From assembly GCF_022012295.1 (NCBI RefSeq), contig NZ_JAKLTN010000006.1:1-64000 (forward strand): DNA of 64,000 nt, read 5' to 3'. A program made the position numbers and the translations under genes. Each line of letters starts with the position of its first letter. Positions within the stretch are counted from its first letter, which is position 1. Of the stretch, positions 8,697-19,870 are shown piece by piece. The notes under the pieces were generated by a model. The model was not told the DNA's origin. It was given only the letters and a program-made list of their open reading frames with translations, and did no database searches. This DNA comes from Dechloromonas hankyongensis (GTDB taxonomy: Bacteria > Pseudomonadota > Gammaproteobacteria > Burkholderiales > Rhodocyclaceae).

Positions 8697-8726
8697 AAAA
8701 ACGGCGCCTTCGCGGCGCCGTTTTTT
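8697..8726. terminator. Bidirectional terminator between PP2C gene and rhlE
   Basis: CGGCGCC and GGCGCCG pair around TTCGC, flanked by five As on one side and six Ts on the other. It sits between the convergent stops at 8682 and 8741 and serves both genes. Confidence 0.9.
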
Positions 8727-8740
8727 CTTTGTCAGCCCTG

Positions 8741-10252
8741 TTATTTGCGGCCGAGTCCGCCGAGAAGGGCGGCGACGACCCGTTTCGGCTTGTGCGGGTC
8801 GGCTTTGGGCGGCGCCGTGGGCGAATCCGGGACATCGCCGCGCGGAGTGGTTTCTTCGTACGGCTTGCTGAAGTCGAAGCCGTCAGCGGCGATCATCGGG
8901 TTGCGGCGCGGGCGGCGCTCCTGGCGGTCGCTGCGTTCCGGACGGCCGGTGCGGTCGCCACGCTCGGGGCGCTGGGCGACCGGGGCGACGACTGGCGGGG
9001 CATGGCGCTTGCGTTTGTTGCCCGGGGGGTATTCGTATTCCGGTTCCGGTTCGAAGCCGGCTACTTCGATCTGCTCGATCGGCCGCTTGATCAGCTTTTC
9101 GATATCGACCAGATAGCCGACTTCGTGCGCGCTGACCAGCGAAATGGCATTACCCATCTTGCCGGCGCGACCGGTGCGGCCAATGCGGTGCACGTAGTCT
9201 TCCGGCGTGTGCGGCAGTTCGTAGTTGATGACATAGGGCAGGTCATCGACGTCGAGGCCGCGGGCGGCGACGTCGGTGGCGATCAGCGCGTGCGTTTCAC
9301 CGGCCTTGAAGGCGTCGAGTGCCTTGATGCGGTCGAGCTGGCTCTTGTCGCCGTGGATGGCGTCGGCCTGGATGCCGGAGCGCTGCAGTTCGCGGGTCAG
9401 GCGCGAGCAACCCTGCTTGGTGCGCATGAAGACGATGCACTGACGGATTTCGCCGGACTTGAGCAGCTTGGTCAGCAGGCCGCGCTTGCCGTATTCGGAA
9501 ACCGGATGGACGCGGTGGGTGATGGTGTCCGACACCTGGTTGCGGCGCGCGACTTCGACCAGCACCGGCGACTGCAGCATGGTGTCGGCCAGCTTCTTGA
9601 TCTCTTCCGAGAAGGTGGCCGAGAAGAGCAAGCTCTGGCGTTGGGCCGGCAGCATCTTGAGGATGCGCGTGACGTCGGGGATGAAGCCCATGTCGAGCAT
9701 GCGGTCGGCTTCGTCGAGGACCAGGGCCTGCACCGAGTTGAAGCTGACGCTCTTGTTCTCGACGTGGTCGAGCAGGCGGCCCGGCGTGGCGACGAGGATT
9801 TCGACGCCCTTTTTCAGTTCGGCGATCTGCGGCTTGATGTCGACGCCGCCGAAGGCGCACATGGCGCGGATCGGTGTGTGCTTGCTGTAGGCCTTGACCG
9901 ACTCGAAGACTTGCAGCGCCAGTTCGCGGGTCGGCGCGAGGATCAGGGCGCGCACCGGGTGCTTGGCCGGCGACGGGCTGCTGCTGGCGAAGGGCAGGAT
10001 GCGCTGCAGGATGGGCAGCGTGAAGGCGGCCGTCTTGCCGGTGCCGGTCTGCGCGCCGCCCATGATGTCCTTGCCGCTGATGACGAGCGGAATGGCCTTG
10101 GCCTGGATCGGCGTCGGCTTGGTGTAGCCCTCGTCGGTGACGGCACGCAGCAGTTCGGGCGCGAGGCCGAGGTCGGCAAAGGTGATTTCGGGGGCTGCTT
10201 CGGCAGCCGGGGCGTCGGCGGAGACGCCGGCTAAGGTATTGATTTCAGACAT
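8741..10252 (-). CDS. rhlE: DEAD-box ATP-dependent RNA helicase RhlE
   Basis: A 503-residue cytoplasmic RNA helicase involved in ribosome assembly and RNA turnover. All helicase motifs are present: the Q motif (GYTKPTPIQ), motif I AQTGTGKT, Ia PTRELA, II DEAD (VLDEADRMLD), III SAT, and VI HRIGRTGRAG. A basic low-complexity tail of about 110 residues, rich in Arg, Pro and Lys, follows the helicase core, as in RhlE proteins. The 22 residues before ITFADLGL are poorly conserved-looking and alanine-rich. A TATAAT ends only 8 bases before the ATG and no Shine-Dalgarno sequence is visible, so the transcript may be leaderless. Confidence 0.94.
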   Translation of the reverse strand: MSEINTLAGVSADAPAAEAAPEITFADLGLAPELLRAVTDEGYTKPTPIQAKAIPLVISGKDIMGGAQTGTGKTAAFTLPILQRILPFASSSPSPAKHPVRALILAPTRELALQVFESVKAYSKHTPIRAMCAFGGVDIKPQIAELKKGVEILVATPGRLLDHVENKSVSFNSVQALVLDEADRMLDMGFIPDVTRILKMLPAQRQSLLFSATFSEEIKKLADTMLQSPVLVEVARRNQVSDTITHRVHPVSEYGKRGLLTKLLKSGEIRQCIVFMRTKQGCSRLTRELQRSGIQADAIHGDKSQLDRIKALDAFKAGETHALIATDVAARGLDVDDLPYVINYELPHTPEDYVHRIGRTGRAGKMGNAISLVSAHEVGYLVDIEKLIKRPIEQIEVAGFEPEPEYEYPPGNKRKRHAPPVVAPVAQRPERGDRTGRPERSDRQERRPRRNPMIAADGFDFSKPYEETTPRGDVPDSPTAPPKADPHKPKRVVAALLGGLGRK

Positions 10253-10260
10253 GGGGCCGG

Positions 10261-10266
10261 ATTATA
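10261..10266 (-). promoter_or_regulatory. -10 box of rhlE, very close to the start codon
   Basis: A perfect TATAAT on the minus strand lies 8 bases before the rhlE ATG. An 18-base spacer upstream gives CTGACC, matching the -35 consensus at 4 of 6 positions. Initiation would fall on or next to the ATG. Confidence 0.5.
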
Positions 10267-10345
10267 CGCCTACCGGCAACTGTCGGTCAGATTACCTAAG
10301 CAGTCTGTCGGATGACGAGAGAAATGTGCTTCCGGCCAGGTCCGG

Positions 10346-10711
10346 CTACAGGTCGCCGACCAGGTTTTCCAACTGTTGTCGGGTGATCGGCTTGACCAGT
10401 ACTTCGTCGAAGCCGCCAGCCAGCAGGCGTTGCCGGTCCTCGGCAAAGGCATGCGCGGTATAGGCGATGATTTTGAGCGGGCTGCCGTCATGGGCGGCAC
10501 GCAGCTGGCGGCAGGTTTCCTCGCCGGACAGGCCGGGCATGCTGATATCGAGCAGGATCAGGCGCAAGTCGTTTTCCCGGCTCAGGGCCAGGGCGGACAG
10601 GCCGTCCGACGCTTCCAGCACGCTCCATCTCAGGCGTTTGAGCAGGGTCGCGGCGAGCAGGCGGTTGGTGTAATGGTCGTCGACGACGAGGGCCAGGCGT
10701 TGTTCATTCAT
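10346..10711 (-). CDS. Stand-alone response regulator receiver protein
   Basis: A 121-residue single REC domain without an output domain. Phosphorylation-site residues are visible: acidic pair D11-D12, phospho-acceptor D55 in LILLDISMPG, T85 in IIAYTAHA and K107 in VKPIT. The start ATG at 10711 lies 1 bp after the stop of the upstream histidine kinase gene. The frame is open for 20 more codons upstream inside the kinase gene, but the MNEQRLALVVDDH start fits the REC family. It probably receives phosphate from that kinase and signals by protein-protein contact or onward relay. Confidence 0.92.
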   Translation of the reverse strand: MNEQRLALVVDDHYTNRLLAATLLKRLRWSVLEASDGLSALALSRENDLRLILLDISMPGLSGEETCRQLRAAHDGSPLKIIAYTAHAFAEDRQRLLAGGFDEVLVKPITRQQLENLVGDL

Positions 10712-10712
10712 G

Positions 10713-13241
10713 TCAGCCCTCCACGGGCAGATAGACGGTAAAGGTCGAACCGATGCCCGGCGCGGAATCAACCGCGATGCGACCGTGCAGGTGGTCGACC
10801 AGTTGTTTGACCAGGGCCAGACCCAGACCGGTCCCTCCGTGTTCCCGGGTCAGGAAATGTTCGAGCTGCTTGAATTTCTCGAAGATGGTGTCCAGGCTTT
10901 CGGCCGGGATGCCGACACCGGTGTCGCGCACGGCAAAGGCGATGTGGCCGTCCACCAAGCTTACCTTGAGGCTGACTTCGCCGTACGCTGTAAATTTGAC
11001 GGCATTGCTCAACAAATTGTTCAGAATCTGGCGCAGCCGGGTCGGGTCGGTCAGGAACTCCGCGGGCAGATTTTCCGCCATGTCCAGCGTGAACTGCAGG
11101 GCTTTCTTCTCGGCCGCGACCCGATGCCCGGCGACGCATTCGTCCACGATGCCGGCGATGGAGACCGGGGCATACTTGAAGATCATTTCGCCGGATTCGA
11201 TCTTGGCCAGATCGAGAATTTCGTTGACCAGATTGAGCAGGTGTTCGCCGCTGCGCCGGATGATGGAGGCGTATTCCCGGTGCTCCGGCTTTTCCACGTC
11301 GTACTGCAGCAGATCGGCGAAACCGAGGATACCGTTGAGCGGGGTGCGCAGTTCATGTGACATGGTGGCCAGGAAGGCCGATTTCTGGCGGCTGGCCTCT
11401 TCGGCCTCTTCCCGTGCCTCGTCGAGCCGGCGGAAGGACTCTTCGACCGAGTCGGCCATGTGGTTGAAGGAACTGGCCAGTTCGCCCATTTCGTCTGTCG
11501 ACCGGGCATCCAGGCGGCGGCTCAGGTCGCCGTTCTGGAAAGCGTGGATGCCGTCGATCATGCCGGTGATGCGCCCGGTCAAGACACCGGCCATCCACAC
11601 GGCAATGCCGATGACGACGACGACCATGAGTAGGGTCGAGCCCCACAGACCAAGCGCCGTCGAGGCCAGGCTGCTGGCGATGTGCTCGAGCAGCGCACCA
11701 CGCTGCGCCTTGAAATCGCGATCCTTTTCTTCGACCAGGGTGTTGATCCGGGATGCAGTGTCGGTCGCTGCCTTGTGAAATTCATCGACGTTGGCGCCGA
11801 TGGTTACGAAGCCGAAACCCTGCGGCGTCTTGCCGTACTGGCCGGTGTAATAGGGAATGGCGGCGGCGGTGGTCAGTTTCCACAGGCCGGAGAAGAAGAT
11901 GACGAAGGAACCCGAGCCGCCGTGTTCGGTCACTGCGTTCCAGCCGTCGCACTGCGGCGAGAAATTCAGGTAGCGGCAGTCGAGGCCGACCGTGCCGGCC
12001 TTGGCCAGCGCCTTGGCCGGCTTGCGCTTGAGGTTCTGGTCGCGGAAGGGCGGAATGCCGGCCAGGAATTCGTCGGACGGTTTGCCGCTGGCCTGCCACT
12101 CGGCATACAGGTCTTCATCCATCCAGGGTGTCGCCGGGTGTCCGGTTTGCGGGTCGTAGCCGACGATCATGTAGTCGCGCGGATGGGAAATGGCGCGGCT
12201 GTTGTGGTCCCACAGGAAGGCGTAGTTGCCCTTGATGGCGTCGGCGATCGGCGTGTAGCGCTCCGCAGTCGGCATCAGGCGGTCGGAATATTGGCGGATA
12301 TGGTCGTGGTCCAGGGCCAGCGTCACGTAACCCTCGATCCGGCCTCCCTTGAGCACCGGCATGGCCCAGCGGACGATGCCGCGGAAGCGCCTGCCGAGAG
12401 GGTTTTCTGTCCCGGCATAGGCCGATTCCTGCGGCGTGAACGGCTTGCCGGCCTTGTCCAGCGTCGCCGGCAGGTAGGGGCCGATGACCTGGGTTGGCAC
12501 ATAGGCGCCGATGACGTCGGAGACGTAGATTTCTCCTGGATTCAGCTTCTTCAGTTCGGCGAAATAGCTTTCCGCCTTGACGAAGGTGTTCGCCGGGTTG
12601 GTGATGTTGCGCAGTGTTTTGTCGGTCAGGTCGCCGCGGGTCACCTTGATCTTTTCGTTGCCGGCCAGGTCGATGTAGGTCATTTCGACGAATAGCGGGC
12701 GCCGTTCGGCTTCCCCGAGATATTCCGCCGGCCGGGCATGGAAATCTTTGGCGTTGTCGGCCAGGATGGGGCGGGTAACCTTGGCGTCGCGGACGACCGG
12801 GGTTTCCGGAACCCACGACTTGCCGTCGGCGGCCAGTTGCCACGGGCCGTGCCGGTAAAGCTCGCGCTGGCGTTCGGCCAGGAAGCGGGCAAACGCCGCG
12901 GCGGATGGTTCGAGCGCCGCCGCCTGCCGGATGTCGGCGTCCCGGTCGTACAGGAAGCTGGCGATTTCCCGGGCGGTATGGGTGGTCATCGCCTCGATGG
13001 CCTCCCGGGAGCGCAGGTCGAGGGCTCGAATCGAATCGTCAGTGACCGTCTGGCCGATAGACTTCATGGTCGCCAGCATGCTGTCGGCCATGCCGGCGGC
13101 CTTGCCCGATACGTCGTCGCCCAGCTGATTCGTCGCCAGCCAGGCAAATCCAGCGAGCAGCAGCAGCGGAACCACCTTGATCGCCACGAAGATGGCGATC
13201 AGCTTGCCGCGAATCCCCGTCATGTAGGCTGGCGGGCGCAT
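10713..13241 (-). CDS. Membrane sensor histidine kinase with large periplasmic domain
   Basis: An 842-residue transmembrane kinase. One membrane helix lies near residues 12-32, followed by roughly 480 periplasmic residues that look like an extended double-Cache-type sensor, and a second helix (STLLMVVVVIGIAVWMAGVL) near 525-545. HAMP follows, then a short coiled coil, HisKA with the phosphorylated histidine in SHELRTPLNG (about 628) and HATPase_c with DTGVGIP and GGTGLGLAL. It carries no receiver of its own; the stand-alone receiver gene follows by 1 bp. A small lipoprotein gene lies 45 bp upstream. The ligand is unknown. The start at 13241 could instead be the ATG six codons later. Confidence 0.92.
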   Translation of the reverse strand: MRPPAYMTGIRGKLIAIFVAIKVVPLLLLAGFAWLATNQLGDDVSGKAAGMADSMLATMKSIGQTVTDDSIRALDLRSREAIEAMTTHTAREIASFLYDRDADIRQAAALEPSAAAFARFLAERQRELYRHGPWQLAADGKSWVPETPVVRDAKVTRPILADNAKDFHARPAEYLGEAERRPLFVEMTYIDLAGNEKIKVTRGDLTDKTLRNITNPANTFVKAESYFAELKKLNPGEIYVSDVIGAYVPTQVIGPYLPATLDKAGKPFTPQESAYAGTENPLGRRFRGIVRWAMPVLKGGRIEGYVTLALDHDHIRQYSDRLMPTAERYTPIADAIKGNYAFLWDHNSRAISHPRDYMIVGYDPQTGHPATPWMDEDLYAEWQASGKPSDEFLAGIPPFRDQNLKRKPAKALAKAGTVGLDCRYLNFSPQCDGWNAVTEHGGSGSFVIFFSGLWKLTTAAAIPYYTGQYGKTPQGFGFVTIGANVDEFHKAATDTASRINTLVEEKDRDFKAQRGALLEHIASSLASTALGLWGSTLLMVVVVIGIAVWMAGVLTGRITGMIDGIHAFQNGDLSRRLDARSTDEMGELASSFNHMADSVEESFRRLDEAREEAEEASRQKSAFLATMSHELRTPLNGILGFADLLQYDVEKPEHREYASIIRRSGEHLLNLVNEILDLAKIESGEMIFKYAPVSIAGIVDECVAGHRVAAEKKALQFTLDMAENLPAEFLTDPTRLRQILNNLLSNAVKFTAYGEVSLKVSLVDGHIAFAVRDTGVGIPAESLDTIFEKFKQLEHFLTREHGGTGLGLALVKQLVDHLHGRIAVDSAPGIGSTFTVYLPVEG

Positions 13242-13286
13242 CAGTATCCTCCCTCGGCGGCGCTAATCCGCCCCGGCAATCGCCAT

Positions 13287-13718
13287 TTAGTGTTTGTCCG
13301 CTTTTTTCTCGCTGTCGGCCCTGGCTTCCGCCTTGGCCTCGGACTTCACTTCCGCCTTGGTTTCGGCCTTCGCTTCGCCTACTGGTGCGTCCTCGGTGGT
13401 TTTCCTGGCTTTCTTCTTGGTGCCCGGCGGTTCGGGGGGCGGCAGTTGCGGGGCAACGGTTTCCAGCTTGTTTTCCCGCATGTATTCGTCCATCTCGCGC
13501 CAGCCGGCGTAGATGCCGGCCTTGGGCAGCCAGCCGTAGATGGCGTAGCAGTCCTCGATGGCGCGTCCCGATTGCCGGCATGCGCTGCCGACGGCCTTGG
13601 CCTCGGGTTCCATGCGGGCTTCTTTCTTGGCCGGATCTTCCAGGCCCAGCTTCTGTTCGATCTGGTCGCAGGCCGTCAGGGCAAGGGCGGCAATGAGGGC
13701 AGGAATGAGCTTGTACAT
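13287..13718 (-). CDS. Hypothetical lipoprotein with charged repeat tail
   Basis: A 143-residue protein with a signal peptide ending in the lipobox LALTAC, so C17 would be lipidated. Positions 45-90 hold two cysteines (ACRQSGRAIEDCY), possibly a disulfide. The last 45 residues are a Lys/Ala/Glu-rich tail of degenerate AKAE/KSEA units, likely extended or coiled. It precedes the sensor kinase gene by 45 bp on the same strand, which suggests an accessory periplasmic role for that kinase, but this is inference. The family is not recognised. Confidence 0.78.
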   Translation of the reverse strand: MYKLIPALIAALALTACDQIEQKLGLEDPAKKEARMEPEAKAVGSACRQSGRAIEDCYAIYGWLPKAGIYAGWREMDEYMRENKLETVAPQLPPPEPPGTKKKARKTTEDAPVGEAKAETKAEVKSEAKAEARADSEKKADKH

Positions 13719-13825
13719 GGCCGCGATTCTCGCATATTTGCGAAAAATGTGGGGCCGCGTAGCCCCTCGTGGTCCCTTGTTCGGCGGGTATAATGGCCCA
13801 CTTTTCGCCCCCCTTTGGAGTACCC

Positions 13826-15127
13826 ATGCAGCATCGCATTCTCCCTTCCGTCATCGCCGTTGCCCTGGCTTGCGCAGGTTCGTCGGCAATGGCCGCCAAG
13901 CCCGCCAAAGCAGTCGCCAAGCCGGCACCGGTAGCCCAGGCCGCGGCCGATTTCGAACTCGCGCACAACCTGGGGCCGGTGGGCGAGGAGCAGTTGCAGG
14001 CGGTGGTCGATCGCTTCAACAAGGAGACCGGTGGCAATCTGAAACTGACTCGCCTGGAAAAGGGCGAGAAGCCGGCTGGCCTGAATCTGGTGCGCCGTTA
14101 CGACATGACCGAGGTGCTGACGCAGCCGAAGAATTTCGTGCCGCTCCACGAAATGATGGCCAAGGCCGGGCAGCCGCTGAAGCTGACCGACCTGTCGGCC
14201 GACCTGAAGTCCGGCGTGGTTGATGGCAAGGGGCGCCTGGTCGCCCTACCGCTGGTCTATTCGACCCCGGTGCTGTTCTACAACAAGAACGCTTTCCGCA
14301 AGGCCAAGCTGGATCCCGAGCAGCCGCCGAAGACCTGGTTCGAAATGCAAGGCGTGCTCGACAAGCTTCAGGATGCCGGCTATGCCTGCCCGTACACCTC
14401 GTCGTGGCCGGTTTGGGTGCATATCGACAACGTCAGCGCCGTATCCGGCGTGCCGGCGGTCAATGAAAAAGGCGTGCTGACCTTCAATGGTCTGCCGCAG
14501 GTCAAGCACATCGCGATGATGGCGACGTGGACCAAGGCCAACTACTTCAAGCTGTTCGGCCGCCGCAATGAAGCCAGCGCCAAGTTCCATGACGGCGAAT
14601 GCGCGATGATCACCACCGATTCGCGCGAACATATCGATTTCCGCGACGCCAAGGGGGTAGAGCTGGGCGTGGCGCCCATGCCGTACCACGATGACGTTTA
14701 TGGCGGGCGGCAGAGTTCGCTGGCCGACGGCGCGTCGCTGTGGGCTGGCGCCGGCAAGTCGGCCGCCGAGTACAAGCAGGCGGCGAAGTTCGTTTCCTTC
14801 CTGCTGTCGCCGGAAATGCAGGTCGAGCTGGTCCGCGTCTATGGCGGCCTGCCGCTGACCACTGCGGCCCGCTCGGCGGCGCGCAGCAAGTTGCTGCAGG
14901 ATGGCGACAAGACCCTGGAAGTGGCCTATGCCTCGATGAAGGGGCGCGGCACCTCGCACGTGCCGCACGTCGCCGACGCCGACCCGGTGCGCATCATCGC
15001 CAACGAGGAGCTGGAGGCGGTGTGGGCCGACAAGAAGCCGGCCAAGGCGGCGCTCGATACGGCGGTGACGCGCGGCAATGCGGTGCTCGCCGCCAAGGCG
15101 GTGCTGAAGAAGGCGCAGCCCTTCTGA
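13826..15127 (+). CDS. Extracellular solute-binding protein, UgpB-like
   Basis: A 433-residue family 1 ABC-type binding protein resembling the glycerol-3-phosphate-binding protein UgpB. The signal peptide is about 23 residues (cleavage near SAMA-AKP), followed by an Ala/Lys/Pro linker. UgpB-like features include LPLVYSTPVLFYNKNAFRKA and AWSVWVH-like TSSWPVWVHIDN. Start chosen: the ATG at 13826, after GGAG; a TATAAT is at 13789. Its stop overlaps the start of a glycerophosphodiesterase gene, so glycerophosphodiester or glycerol-3-phosphate capture is likely. Permease and ATPase genes (ugpA, ugpE, ugpC) are absent nearby, which is odd. Confidence 0.85.
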   Translation: MQHRILPSVIAVALACAGSSAMAAKPAKAVAKPAPVAQAAADFELAHNLGPVGEEQLQAVVDRFNKETGGNLKLTRLEKGEKPAGLNLVRRYDMTEVLTQPKNFVPLHEMMAKAGQPLKLTDLSADLKSGVVDGKGRLVALPLVYSTPVLFYNKNAFRKAKLDPEQPPKTWFEMQGVLDKLQDAGYACPYTSSWPVWVHIDNVSAVSGVPAVNEKGVLTFNGLPQVKHIAMMATWTKANYFKLFGRRNEASAKFHDGECAMITTDSREHIDFRDAKGVELGVAPMPYHDDVYGGRQSSLADGASLWAGAGKSAAEYKQAAKFVSFLLSPEMQVELVRVYGGLPLTTAARSAARSKLLQDGDKTLEVAYASMKGRGTSHVPHVADADPVRIIANEELEAVWADKKPAKAALDTAVTRGNAVLAAKAVLKKAQPF

Positions 15128-15870
15128 TGCAACTGCCGCTGCCGCGCTGGTTTGCCCATCGCGGCGGCGGTTCGCTCGCCCCGGAAAACACGCTGGCCGG
15201 CATCCGGCTGGCGGCCCGGCTTGGCTATCGGGCCGTCGAATTCGACGTCATGCTGTCGGCTGAGGGCACGCCGGTGGTCATTCACGATGAAACGCTGGAG
15301 CGGACGACCAACGGTGTCGGCCGCGTCTGCGACACGCCGGATATCGTGCTTTTTGCCCTCGATGCCGGCGGCGGCGAGCGTATTCCGCGCTTTGCCGAGG
15401 CGGCCGCGCTGTGCCGGGAATATGGCCTGCTGGCCAATGTCGAGATCAAGCCGGCGGCAGGCTACGAACGCCAGACAGCCGAGGTGGTTGCCCGCCAGAC
15501 TTCCGCCCTGTGGCATGGGGCGGCAGTAATGCCGCTGATTTCGTCCTTTTCACTCGAGGCAGTCGCCATCGCCCGCAACCTGGCGCCGGAAATCCCGCGC
15601 GGCCTGTTGTTCGAACGGGTGCCTGCGGACTGGCAGCAGGAAATGCAGCGGGTGCAGGCGTTGACGCTGCATTGCAACGCCAGGCATCTGGAGGATGGAG
15701 CGCTGGCCGAAGCGCATGCCAAAGGAATTCCGGTTCTCTGCTACACCGTCAATACGCCGGAGCAGGCCCAGGACCTGTTCGGGCGGGGTGTCAGCGCGGT
15801 ATTTACCGATAGATTGGACCTATTCGCAGCGGAAACAAGTGCTTACAAAGGCTTGCAATTGGGCGGCTGA
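15127..15870 (+). CDS. ugpQ: Glycerophosphodiester phosphodiesterase
   Basis: A 247-residue GDPD-family TIM barrel that hydrolyses glycerophosphodiesters to glycerol-3-phosphate and an alcohol. The signature FAHRGGGSLAPENTLAG is at residues 9-25 and the metal-binding/catalytic EFDV...PVVIHDETLERTTNG follows. No signal peptide is present, so it acts in the cytoplasm as UgpQ does. The ATG overlaps the stop of the UgpB-like gene by one base. The symbol ugpQ is used by similarity and context. Confidence 0.9.
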   Translation: MQLPLPRWFAHRGGGSLAPENTLAGIRLAARLGYRAVEFDVMLSAEGTPVVIHDETLERTTNGVGRVCDTPDIVLFALDAGGGERIPRFAEAAALCREYGLLANVEIKPAAGYERQTAEVVARQTSALWHGAAVMPLISSFSLEAVAIARNLAPEIPRGLLFERVPADWQQEMQRVQALTLHCNARHLEDGALAEAHAKGIPVLCYTVNTPEQAQDLFGRGVSAVFTDRLDLFAAETSAYKGLQLGG

Positions 15871-15936
15871 TTTTTAACCCGGTTTAACTTCTAATGCGGC
15901 TCAGGGAGTTCGCCCTACACCACAGGAGGAAAAATC

Positions 15937-16290
15937 ATGAAAACCGTCAAAGCACTTGCCGCCATCGCCATCGTTCTGCCGACCCTCGCATTCGCGCAGG
16001 CCAACACGCCGGGCATCGATCAGCGCCAGGCCAATCAGGAACGCCGCATCGAGCAGGGCGTCGCTTCGGGCAGCCTTACCCCGCGCGAAGCCAATCGCCT
16101 GGAGCGCGGCCAGCAGCACGTCGCCAACATGGAAAGCCGCGCCAAGGCGGATGGCGTGGTGACCCGCCAGGAACGGGCGCGCATTAACCATGCCCAGAAC
16201 GCCCAGAGCGAGCGCATCTATGAGCAGAAACACGATCGCCAGCACGATTACAACCACAACGGCCGTGTCGATCGTCCGCACCGCCGCTGA
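15937..16290 (+). CDS. Small periplasmic hypothetical protein
   Basis: A 117-residue exported protein: MKTVKALAAIAIVLPTLAFAQ is a clear signal peptide (cleavage near residue 20-22). The mature part is highly charged, Gln/Arg/Asn/His-rich and helical. It contains two related segments, ASGSLTPREANRLERGQQ and ADGVVTRQERARINHAQN, suggesting an internal duplication. The C-terminus is His/Asp/Arg-rich (HDYNHNGRVDRPHRR) and could bind metal. An AGGAGG ribosome site lies just upstream and a terminator just downstream, so it is a single-gene unit. Function unknown. Confidence 0.82.
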   Translation: MKTVKALAAIAIVLPTLAFAQANTPGIDQRQANQERRIEQGVASGSLTPREANRLERGQQHVANMESRAKADGVVTRQERARINHAQNAQSERIYEQKHDRQHDYNHNGRVDRPHRR

Positions 16291-16310
16291 ACGCCGATTG
16301 CTGTTTGCCG

Positions 16311-16335
16311 AAAACCCGCCGTTGGGCGGGTTTTT
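16311..16335 (+). terminator. Rho-independent terminator of the small periplasmic protein gene
   Basis: ACCCGCC pairs with GGCGGGT around a GTT loop, followed by TTTTTCTTTTT. It starts 21 bases after the upstream stop codon. Confidence 0.88.
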
Positions 16336-16402
16336 CTTTTTGGGCAGGGCCTTGCCGTGCTTTTCCCGTCATCGGCCTGCACTGAAGGCGGGCACTTTCA
16401 TT

Positions 16403-16408
16403 TAAAAT
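16403..16408 (+). promoter_or_regulatory. alaS: Putative -10 box of alaS
   Basis: TAAAAT followed by CGACGG lies 41 bases before the alaS ATG. Very similar TAAAAT-plus-CGG elements precede the Nudix gene (26184) and purB (29714), which supports a shared promoter form. Confidence 0.4.
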
Positions 16409-16448
16409 CGACGGTTTCGAATTCCAACGCCGCAAAGGCCGCCAGCTT

Positions 16449-19066
<2,618 letters not shown>

Positions 19067-19070
<4 letters not shown>

Positions 19071-19369
19071 AAGCCGCTTGCGCGCTGATGCTGCTATTGG
19101 CGGCGGGCTCCGGCCTGGCCGCCGAGCTTGATCGCACGCCGCTCGACGCGACGACGGCGGATGGCCAGAAGGTTCGCCTGTTCCCCAATGGACGCTGGGA
19201 GTTCGCCGATACGGCGAAAGCCGCCGCGGCACAGAAGGTCGCCGCTGAATACCCGGAAAACAAGACCCGCCCGGTCGAAGCGCAGGGCGGGCTGTTCGGC
19301 GTCGGGCGCACCCTGATGCCCGGCGACAAGGACTACAACCGGGGTTCGCTTAATCCCAAGCTACGCTGA
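19067..19369 (+). CDS. Small exported hypothetical protein
   Basis: A 100-residue protein starting at GTG that overlaps the alaS stop (GTGA). The N-terminus [20 protein letters not shown] is a signal peptide with cleavage near residue 18-19. The mature part contains [17 protein letters not shown], a short motif seen in small secreted proteins that carry a strand-rich fold. It is most likely translationally coupled to alaS. Function is not recognised. Confidence 0.75.
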
Positions 19370-19392
19370 GCGGGCGGCGCCCGCCAGGGGCG

Positions 19393-19767
19393 TTACTCGA
19401 CCCGGTGCAGCGGAGCAGCGGCCGGTTCGTCGGTCATGCGGACCGCTTCGCCTTCGATGATGGTTGCCGACCGGCGCGGCGAGGACGGCGGCTCGTAAGC
19501 CGGACCATTTGCCGATGTGCCGGCATCGGTCGGGTGCTGGCTCGACCATGAACGATTGATTTCCCGGCGCAACTGCCGGGTGCGCCACCACAGCCAGCCG
19601 CCCAGGATCAGCCCGGCCACCGCGACGATAACCAGGGCGACCAGCGAAAACATGAAGGCGAGGATCAGGAAGGCCGCGCTCAGCACGAAGGCGAGCAGTT
19701 TGGCCAGTGGGCCTCGCGGCGGCTGGGCCAGGGCGTTGGGTCCGAATTGCTGATATGGGCTGTTCAT
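19393..19767 (-). CDS. Small membrane protein, hypothetical
   Basis: A 124-residue protein with a short N-terminal tail, one long or two closely spaced hydrophobic helices (about residues 24-60: LLAFVLSAAFLILAFMFS and VALVIVAVAGLILGGWLWW), a basic segment, and a Pro/Ser-rich, probably disordered C-terminus. Basic residues after the helices suggest a cytoplasmic tail. It is convergent with the alaS-linked gene and 103 bp from the EAL-HDOD gene. Function not recognised. Confidence 0.7.
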   Translation of the reverse strand: MNSPYQQFGPNALAQPPRGPLAKLLAFVLSAAFLILAFMFSLVALVIVAVAGLILGGWLWWRTRQLRREINRSWSSQHPTDAGTSANGPAYEPPSSPRRSATIIEGEAVRMTDEPAAAPLHRVE

Positions 19768-19870
19768 GCGTCGTGGCGAAGTTAGGTGACGAGGCGATTA
19801 TAGGCGGCGGCCGCGGCGCGATTTGTGGTCCGGCTGTGGCGGTTTTGTAACGACTTGCTTTTGCAACGCT

